64,000 bases of DNA from CALCZU01 sp964396165 (GTDB lineage Bacteria; Bdellovibrionota; FAC87; UBA2466). The notes below the pieces were generated by a model, which was not told where the DNA came from, did no database searches, and saw nothing but the letters and a program-made list of their open reading frames with translations. This document shows, one piece after another, positions 58,414 through 64,000 of the stretch. Where the stretch lies: assembly GCA_964396165.1 (NCBI GenBank), contig CAYNEF010000002.1, positions 1 to 64,000 on the forward strand, written 5' to 3'. Made by a program: the position numbers and the translations under genes. Positions within the stretch are counted from its first letter, which is position 1. Every line of letters starts with the position of its first letter.

Positions 58414-60024
58414 TTATTGTGTAAAGCGCACTACCGGAATTCTTCTGCCCATTCCAAAGGCTTTTTCACTCACTCTTAACACGGGAGGTAATTGCCTGCG
58501 CTTGTATTCGCTGGATTGGTAGAGTTTCAAAAATGTATCGAGAGACTTTTTATCGACGCCAGATTGCAAAATTTCCTGATAAGACTTCGCTTTTTCTATA
58601 AAAAGCTCGACGATTTTATCCAAAACTTCATACGCTGGAAGCGTATCTTGATCAGTCTGGTTTTCCCTTAATTCTGCTGACGGCGCTCGCTCTATTACTC
58701 TTTTTGGAATTACTTCGCTTGCTTCGTTGATATATTTTGCAAGCGCATACACTTCAAACTTTTTTAAATCGCCAATCACAGACAGGGCACCTGCGCTATC
58801 ACCGTATAATGTGGCATACCCGCAAGCAATTTCGCTTTTGTTGCTTGTGTTTAATAAAATCCTGTTTTCTGCATTAGCGAGTGCCATTAATAACGTCATG
58901 CGGATACGCGGCTGAATGTTTTCAGCAGCAAGACCTGAGAGTTTTACTTGTTTGGTAAAACCTTCCACTAAAGGTTCGATAGAAATAGTTTGAAATTCCA
59001 CATTAAGATTGGCGGCAAGAGTTTTTGCGTCGTCATGGCTTATCTGCGCATTGAATTTTGAAGGCAGCGCAACCGCTTTAACATTTTGGCTCCCCAAAGC
59101 TTTCACCACGAGTGCTAAGACAACGCTTGAATCAATTCCACCCGAAAGTCCTAAGATTGCTTTTGCGTTATTTGTTTTTCTAAAATAATCGCGGATACCT
59201 AAAACAAGCCCGTGATAAATCCACTCTATATTTGTTTGAGGAGATAGCGAGAGTTGCGTACTCTGCCCTAATTCGTAAGTGACTGTTTTTTCTTCAAACG
59301 CTGGCAATCGGACAACCAGTTGCGCTTTTTCATCGACAATCAGGCTCGAGCCGTCAAAAAGAAGTTCGTCGTTTGCTCCCACTTGATTGCAGTAAACAAC
59401 AGGACACTTTAATTCTGCAGTAATTTCTTTCAATAACGAGACTCTGCGCTCGGGCTTTCCGATTTGAAAGGGAGAGGCAGAAAGATTAATCACGAGATCA
59501 GGCTTATCTTCTTTTAACTCTTGGGTGAGATCCCTACCGTGGTATCGCCACTCGTATCCCTTTTTCCCCCAAATATCTTCGCAAATAGTAACCGCGACTT
59601 TTTTCGAGCCGATCAAGAAGAAGCCCTTTTCTTTACCCGATTCAAAATGTCTTTCTTCGTCGAACACATCGTAATAAGGAAAAAGCCGCTTCTTGTACTT
59701 TAAAATACATTTTCCGTTCTGCCAGACCTGCGCCACATTGAATAAGGGTTTTGCGCCCATCTCAGGGTTTGGTTCTGCCACACTGGTAACAAGAGTAATT
59801 CCTTCTGATTGAGCGCCCAATTTTTCGGCAGCCAGAATATTTTCACGAATCAAGTTGTTGTTTTCGAGTAAGTCCCTGGGCGGATAGCCGATAAAGGTAA
59901 GCTCCGGAAAAATAATTAAGTCCGCTTTCGAACGCTTTGCTTCTTCTAAAGCTTCTAACGTTTTTTTTAAATTTTCTTCTACTGCCGCAATTTTCAAATT
60001 CAATTGCGAGATAACTACTCTCAC
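58414..60024 (-). CDS. nadE: glutamine-dependent NAD+ synthetase
   Basis: A 536-residue two-domain enzyme that makes NAD+ from deamido-NAD+. The N-terminal nitrilase-type glutaminase has the E41-K112-C148 triad (FPELTF, KKRLFP, TICEDIWG). The C-terminal synthetase has the ATP loop GLSGGIDSSVV and SNKSEIACGYATLYGD. The GTG start overlaps the anti-sigma stop (GTGA). It is the last gene of an overlapping set mtnA-sigma-anti-sigma-nadE. Confidence 0.95.
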   Translation of the reverse strand: MRVVISQLNLKIAAVEENLKKTLEALEEAKRSKADLIIFPELTFIGYPPRDLLENNNLIRENILAAEKLGAQSEGITLVTSVAEPNPEMGAKPLFNVAQVWQNGKCILKYKKRLFPYYDVFDEERHFESGKEKGFFLIGSKKVAVTICEDIWGKKGYEWRYHGRDLTQELKEDKPDLVINLSASPFQIGKPERRVSLLKEITAELKCPVVYCNQVGANDELLFDGSSLIVDEKAQLVVRLPAFEEKTVTYELGQSTQLSLSPQTNIEWIYHGLVLGIRDYFRKTNNAKAILGLSGGIDSSVVLALVVKALGSQNVKAVALPSKFNAQISHDDAKTLAANLNVEFQTISIEPLVEGFTKQVKLSGLAAENIQPRIRMTLLMALANAENRILLNTSNKSEIACGYATLYGDSAGALSVIGDLKKFEVYALAKYINEASEVIPKRVIERAPSAELRENQTDQDTLPAYEVLDKIVELFIEKAKSYQEILQSGVDKKSLDTFLKLYQSSEYKRRQLPPVLRVSEKAFGMGRRIPVVRFTQ

Positions 60025-60566
60025 GGTTTAGGTTCCTCGATTGGCTTTTTCTGAAAAGCTTTTTCATATTCTTCAGGAGACATGCCGCCTTCTTCCCAAA
60101 GGCTGCCACTCAAAGGCTCTCTTGAGTGCAGCCAATTGGCTTGTTCCTCAATTATTTCCGAAGCACCCTGAAGAAGCGGAAAGTAGCGATTGAAATTGGA
60201 CTCATCTTCGTAATTTCTTAAATAAGAAATCCAGGGAAAGACAGAGGGAAAAATAAAAAACAGGATGGTCATCAAAAGAAGCGGAACTGCGGCGTAACTT
60301 CCATAGCGTATCAGTTTGGCGCGGGAAACGAGCGACGTTTTGCCACTCAAGCAGGCTTCTTCCACTCGGATAGACAGTGCCTGGCTTAAGTTAGGTTTTT
60401 CTATCGACGAAAGAAGACCAATAGAACTTTCAAGTTCTTCTTTTATTTTTTTGCAGTTTTCGCAGGAATTTAAATGTTTTGTAATTTCTTCGTGACGAAC
60501 AGAAGGCAAGATTCCTTCTAGATAATCCGACAATAAATTCTGGCAAAAAAAGCAGGTGGTGACCAT
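60021..60566 (-). CDS. zinc-finger (ZAS-type) anti-sigma factor, membrane anchored
   Basis: A 181-residue protein: the N-terminal ZAS zinc site (H31-x3-C35-x2-C38, with a further C8) binds and holds the sigma factor, a single membrane helix lies near residues 88-110, and a periplasmic domain rich in Glu/Trp follows. It lies one base after the sigma gene, the normal order for such pairs, and its stop overlaps nadE. The sensed signal is unknown. Confidence 0.85.
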   Translation of the reverse strand: MVTTCFFCQNLLSDYLEGILPSVRHEEITKHLNSCENCKKIKEELESSIGLLSSIEKPNLSQALSIRVEEACLSGKTSLVSRAKLIRYGSYAAVPLLLMTILFFIFPSVFPWISYLRNYEDESNFNRYFPLLQGASEIIEEQANWLHSREPLSGSLWEEGGMSPEEYEKAFQKKPIEEPKP

Positions 60567-60567
60567 G

Positions 60568-61104
60568 TCAGGTTACCCACGCAGGTTTTGCTAAAGAAAA
60601 GACGGGAGCGTTTTTTCCCTTAAGCGCGTCTTTCACTTCTAAACGCCCTCTATGAAGCCTGTGTCTGTAAACTCCCCAGCGCAGGCCTAAAATTTTTAAG
60701 ATTTCTTCGTCTTCAAACTTTAAAACGTCTTTTAAGATAACAGGCGCCTTAAAATCCGCATCGATTGTAGCCATTCTTTTAAGCAGAATGGTTTGTTGAT
60801 CTTTTGACAGTTTTTTCTGTGTCAGAAGATTGTCATCGAAAGATGAAAGCACACGCGTGTCTCTTCCCATACTCGACTCGGGAACTTCGCTTCTTAAAAC
60901 CGCCTGCAAGTTTTGCCACGCGCGAGAAAACAAAGCGAGTTCACTGGGCTCTGCGTTTTTGCTCGATCCAAACCAGCGAAAGGAAGCTACCATAATCTCG
61001 TCCACTTCTTCGGGTATTGGCAGCATTAAATAAAGAAAATCATATACGCGTTGCTTAGTCTTGCGCACCAACTCCAAAAATTTTGTGTCAGTGTTCAATT
61101 GCAT
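60568..61104 (-). CDS. ECF-like sigma factor, divergent
   Basis: A 178-residue sigma-70-family protein. Region 4 is recognisable: APVILKDVLKFEDEEILKILGLRWGVYRHRLHRGRLEVKDAL (about 119-160) has the ECF helix-turn-helix spacing. Region 2 is degenerate (YDFLYLMLPIPEEVDEIMVASF). Its partner is the ZAS anti-sigma gene directly downstream. Its start lies within the last ten bases of mtnA, so expression is coupled to a methionine-salvage gene. Confidence 0.8.
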   Translation of the reverse strand: MQLNTDTKFLELVRKTKQRVYDFLYLMLPIPEEVDEIMVASFRWFGSSKNAEPSELALFSRAWQNLQAVLRSEVPESSMGRDTRVLSSFDDNLLTQKKLSKDQQTILLKRMATIDADFKAPVILKDVLKFEDEEILKILGLRWGVYRHRLHRGRLEVKDALKGKNAPVFSLAKPAWVT

Positions 61105-62156
61105 CTTTGGTACTCAAAGAATTTCGCCATATTTTCGGCATTCGGATTTCTAATCACACCGCGTTCACACACAATGGCAGTAATTAATTCATGCGGAGTC
61201 ACATCAAAGGCCGGGTTATACACAAGCGGGCTTTTCAGATGTTGGTTCTCATCTAGAATATTCAAAATTTCATTCTGGTGTCGCTGTTCAATCGGAATCT
61301 GGCTCCCGTTTTGAATCGAAAAATCAAATGTGGAAGAAGGAGCTGCAATGATGAAATCTGCGCCATGGTGTTTTGCAAGCACCGACAATTGGTAGGTACC
61401 TACTTTATTTGCTGTATCTCCGTTTGCCGCAATCCTGTCGGCACCTGCAATTACAGCAGTGATTCTTTTTTCGCGCATGACTAAAGCTGCCATGCTGTCA
61501 CAAATGACGGTAAAAGGAATATTTTTTCTTTCTAATTCCCACGCGGTTAATCTTAAACCCTGTAGTAGCGGTCGTGTTTCACACGCAAAGACATGGCGCA
61601 CTTTTTTCTGTTCATACCCTTTTGCAATCACGCCAAACGCTGTCCCAACTCCGCCTGTCGCCAGATCCCCTGTATTGCAAACAGTAAGAATATTTCCTTC
61701 CCGAAGGATGTCCGCACCCCAATTTGCAATTTGAAAATTAAAGTAGATGTCTTCTTCGTGAATCTTTCTGGCTTCTTCAATCAACGCATCAATAAACGCA
61801 TCCGAAAGTGTCGAACCAAAATCTTCAAATAATTTTTTTTGCCGCGCAATCCCCCACTTCAAATTGACAGCAGTGGGTCTTGAGTTTTCAAGAGTCGTAA
61901 GCAAATTCAAAAATGTTTCTTTTCTTTCAGAGTCGGACGCTTTTAAAGACTCGATTGCAGCAAGAACACTTCCATAGCCACCCGCAATTCCAAGAAGCGG
62001 TGCGCCGCGTACAGCAAGAGATTGAATACTTTTTACTAATTCAGACACAGAATGGTGGGAAAGATAGACTTCCTGGTTCGGAAGCTTCGTTTGATCTAAA
62101 AGAACGACCGCATTATTCGTCCACTCGATTGCATTAATTTTGGGGCGCAGTTCCAT
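61095..62156 (-). CDS. mtnA: methylthioribose-1-phosphate isomerase
   Basis: A 353-residue enzyme of the methionine salvage pathway converting MTR-1-P to MTRu-1-P. Family motifs are VRGAPLLGIAGGYG, PTAVNLKWGIAR, the catalytic cysteine in CNTGDLATGG and the aspartate in GADRIAANGDTANKVGTY. Length is typical. Divergent from the CorC-type gene. Its end overlaps the sigma gene by ten bases. No mtnK or other salvage genes are in the window. Confidence 0.93.
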   Translation of the reverse strand: MELRPKINAIEWTNNAVVLLDQTKLPNQEVYLSHHSVSELVKSIQSLAVRGAPLLGIAGGYGSVLAAIESLKASDSERKETFLNLLTTLENSRPTAVNLKWGIARQKKLFEDFGSTLSDAFIDALIEEARKIHEEDIYFNFQIANWGADILREGNILTVCNTGDLATGGVGTAFGVIAKGYEQKKVRHVFACETRPLLQGLRLTAWELERKNIPFTVICDSMAALVMREKRITAVIAGADRIAANGDTANKVGTYQLSVLAKHHGADFIIAAPSSTFDFSIQNGSQIPIEQRHQNEILNILDENQHLKSPLVYNPAFDVTPHELITAIVCERGVIRNPNAENMAKFFEYQRCN

Positions 62157-62187
62157 GAATTGCCTACTGTACGTAATCCCGGCTCTT

Positions 62188-62217
62188 TTGACAAACGCCC
62201 CTAAAAAACATTAAAAT
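62188..62217 (+). promoter_or_regulatory. sigma-70 promoter of the CorC-type gene
   Basis: TTGACA (62188-62193) is perfect and is followed after 18 bases by TAAAAT (62212-62217, five of six). Transcription would start about 36 bases before the ATG at 62260. It is the clearest vegetative promoter in the window. Confidence 0.75.
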
Positions 62218-62259
62218 TATCCTTTGATTACCAAGATTTATACCATCTAAAGAGCCACA

Positions 62260-63276
62260 ATGTTTGTTCACATTTACTATTTGTTAATCCCCATTTGCTT
62301 GATGCTTGCTGCGCTGATTGCAGCAAGTGAAGCTGCCCTGTTTTCGTTAACGCGTCCTCAACTGGAACAACTGGAAAAAACGCGGCCCAGTCTTTACAAA
62401 CGCATCCGCGCTCTTATTCACCGCCCCGAATCCCTTCTCTCCACATTGATTATTGGAAATGAAGTGGTGAACATCCTGATTTCTAGTTTTATCGCCACTT
62501 TGATCCATTTGAACTTTAGCGCGTGGGATGAAAAATGGATTCTGCTTCTTTCTATTTTTGTTTCTTCCACTCTTCTACTTACCGTTTCAGAAATTTTGCC
62601 GAAAATTATTGCGTTTAGACTTCCTGTACTAGTGGCGTCATTTCTAGTCCTGCCGACTTCCGGGATGCATTCGCTTTTAACTCCTCTTCGAAACGTCTTT
62701 TTGTTTGTGAGCGAGCGCATTTTAAAGGTTTTAAAAATTCGTTCGCATTCTCATGCGCCCATCTCTGAAAAAGAATTCTTAACGCTTGTAGAAGCTGGCG
62801 CAGAAAGTGGCAGTCTTGAATCCGAAGAAAAGGACATGATCTACAATGTCTTTTTGATTAGTGATCAACCGGTTTCTTCCATCATGACTCCGTGGAAATC
62901 TGTCTTTACACTTCCTGAAGGGCTAACGACCAAAGAAGTTTTAAACAAAGTGCGCGAAAAAACGTATTCCCGCATCCCGGTCGTGGCACAATCCGGTCAT
63001 GTCGTCGGCATTTTGTATACTAAAGAGCTACTTAAACTTTTACTCGATAACGATCCGACAAACGATGAAAACGCCATCAAACAAGCGACCTTTCCGCCTT
63101 ACATCGTTTCAACGCATAAACGCATTTCCAAACTCTTTCGAGAGTTCAAACAAAAGAAAGTGCATATCGCGCTCGTTGTGGATGAATATGGAAGATACCA
63201 CGGGGTTATCACCCTTGAAGATATTTTAAATACTCTGTTTCAGGGCAAACACAAGGCGGAGGGTAAGTCTGTATGA
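62260..63276 (+). CDS. CNNM/CBS (CorC/HlyC-type) membrane protein
   Basis: A 338-residue protein: an N-terminal CNNM/DUF21 membrane domain (about 1-150, SEAALFSLTRPQLEQLE, and LTVSEILPKII), then a pair of CBS domains (about 200-330, VSSIMTPWKSVFTLP, YSRIPVVAQSGHVVGILYTKELL, DEYGRYHGVITLEDIL). The family handles magnesium/cobalt efflux or resistance. It lacks the usual extra C-terminal CorC_HlyC domain. Its stop overlaps the start of a second gene of the same family (ATGA). Confidence 0.88.
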   Translation: MFVHIYYLLIPICLMLAALIAASEAALFSLTRPQLEQLEKTRPSLYKRIRALIHRPESLLSTLIIGNEVVNILISSFIATLIHLNFSAWDEKWILLLSIFVSSTLLLTVSEILPKIIAFRLPVLVASFLVLPTSGMHSLLTPLRNVFLFVSERILKVLKIRSHSHAPISEKEFLTLVEAGAESGSLESEEKDMIYNVFLISDQPVSSIMTPWKSVFTLPEGLTTKEVLNKVREKTYSRIPVVAQSGHVVGILYTKELLKLLLDNDPTNDENAIKQATFPPYIVSTHKRISKLFREFKQKKVHIALVVDEYGRYHGVITLEDILNTLFQGKHKAEGKSV

Positions 63277-64000
63277 TGATCGCACTTACCGTTCTGATGA
63301 TTGTATTCCCTTTTATTTTAATTGAAGCTTTTTTCTCTGGCTCTGAAATTACCTTTGTTTCTGCCAGCCGTCCTAAGATTTTAAGAAAGGCAAAAGAAAA
63401 AAACGCGCGCGCCTTGTTAGTAAAACAAATGCTTTCGCAACCAGAGCGGTTATTTGCCACAACTGTACTTGGCACAACTCTCGCTATCTCTTGTACGACT
63501 ACGATTGCTACTCTGTTTTTACTTAAACATTCGGAAGAACACGGCGAGTGGATCAGTCTTGCAGTACTGACTCCACTGATTCTTATTTTCGGTGAATTCA
63601 TCCCTAAAATGGCGGGACGAGCAAACGCAGATGCGGCAATTTACAAACTTGCTATCCCCTTGAATTATGCAAGCAGAATTCTTTACCCTTTCACCATCGG
63701 GTTAAGTTTTTACGCAAAAGTTCTTAAATTTATTCTTGGCGAAGGTTCGCACAAAAGTTTTTTCCTCTCCCGCGAAGAAATCAAGGCTTCCCTTCCCGGT
63801 TCACGCGGAACGGATGTGACACAATCCGAACGCGTTTTGATTGAAAGAATTCTTGAGTTTGGAAAAATCACGGTGAAAGAAATGTTAAGACCGCTGATTG
63901 ACGTCGTAGCAATTGAAGAAAACGAACCGCTATCCGAAGCGGTGCGCATGTTTACTGAGTCGGGCCATTCGCGACTGCCCGTTTATAGCGAAAGAATTGA
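63273..64000 (+). CDS. second CNNM/CBS membrane protein, cut by window end
   Basis: At least 242 residues, running off the 3' end of the window. The start is MMIALTVLMIVFPFILIEAFFS at the ATG overlapping the previous stop. CNNM hallmarks are SGSEITFVSASRP and LTPLILIFGEFIPKMAGR, and the first CBS starts at FGKITVKEMLRPLIDVVAIEENEPLSEA with SRLPVYSERI. It differs from the upstream copy in its loops, and the two may form a heteromeric pair. The real end is outside the window. Confidence 0.88.
   Translation, partial: MMIALTVLMIVFPFILIEAFFSGSEITFVSASRPKILRKAKEKNARALLVKQMLSQPERLFATTVLGTTLAISCTTTIATLFLLKHSEEHGEWISLAVLTPLILIFGEFIPKMAGRANADAAIYKLAIPLNYASRILYPFTIGLSFYAKVLKFILGEGSHKSFFLSREEIKASLPGSRGTDVTQSERVLIERILEFGKITVKEMLRPLIDVVAIEENEPLSEAVRMFTESGHSRLPVYSERI

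Overview
The window reads as chromosome of a Gram-negative, aerobic, moderately AT-rich bacterium with lipoproteins, outer-membrane barrels, a type IV pilin, heme A biosynthesis and many two-component proteins. Exported TIG/kelch lipoproteins, a receiver-fused CheA and a double-domain ThyX-like protein suggest a Bdellovibrionota or 'deltaproteobacterial'-type organism; this is inference from gene content only, and no taxonomic marker was searched. Gene density is high, with many ATGA/GTGA start-stop overlaps. Apart from one type II toxin-antitoxin pair and two repeat elements there is no sign of a phage, plasmid or large island.

Layout. 0-14 kb is a signalling block: small ORF, CheY, CheR, a UbiB-type kinase, a REC-Hpt-CheA-CheW-CheW fusion, a 5-TM protein, a TPR protein, hemerythrin, truncated haemoglobin, two related PAS histidine kinases flanking an Hpt-REC protein, and a NodU/CmcH-type carbamoyltransferase. 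Nine of these proteins end in Ala-Ala, usually Lys-Ala-Ala, with different alanine codons; I saw no such ending in the rest of the window. 13.6-21 kb holds a WecA/MraY-type transferase, a 1266-residue lipoprotein with five TIG domains and about 14 kelch-like blades, and an MsbA-type exporter. 21-25.7 kb holds small lipoproteins, a histone-H1-like protein, RibF, GlmU, a 39-bp near-perfect palindrome and a type IV pilin with a strong terminator. 25.8-36 kb holds a PilR-type regulator, a Xer recombinase, a tandem ThyX-like protein, a GT39-type transferase, an M3 oligopeptidase and TrxB.

36.3-42 kb is the conserved block rpsB-tsf-pyrH-frr-uppS-cdsA-dxr (translation, UMP kinase, lipid-carrier, phospholipid and isoprenoid synthesis). 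42-49 kb is the least explained part: a secreted phospholipase-D-like protein, a tiny secreted peptide, and a 1577-residue secreted protein with a flavin-monooxygenase-like N-terminal part followed by about 1000 residues containing a repeat I do not recognise. 49-51 kb carries a metallo-beta-lactamase-fold hydrolase, a BrnT/BrnA module with a palindromic operator, and a tRNA-Pro. 51.5-56.6 kb is a tightly overlapping respiratory-assembly operon (cupredoxin, a COX2-like membrane stub, CtaA, CtaB, an ABC transporter and SCO). 58-62 kb is an overlapping operon mtnA-ECF sigma-anti-sigma-nadE. The window ends in two overlapping CNNM/CBS (CorC-type) genes, the second cut by the window edge.

The items I consider most worth following are the Ala-Ala C-termini of the signalling block, the giant secreted flavoprotein-like protein next to the PLD-like protein, and the two inverted-repeat elements at 24.7 kb and 51.4 kb.
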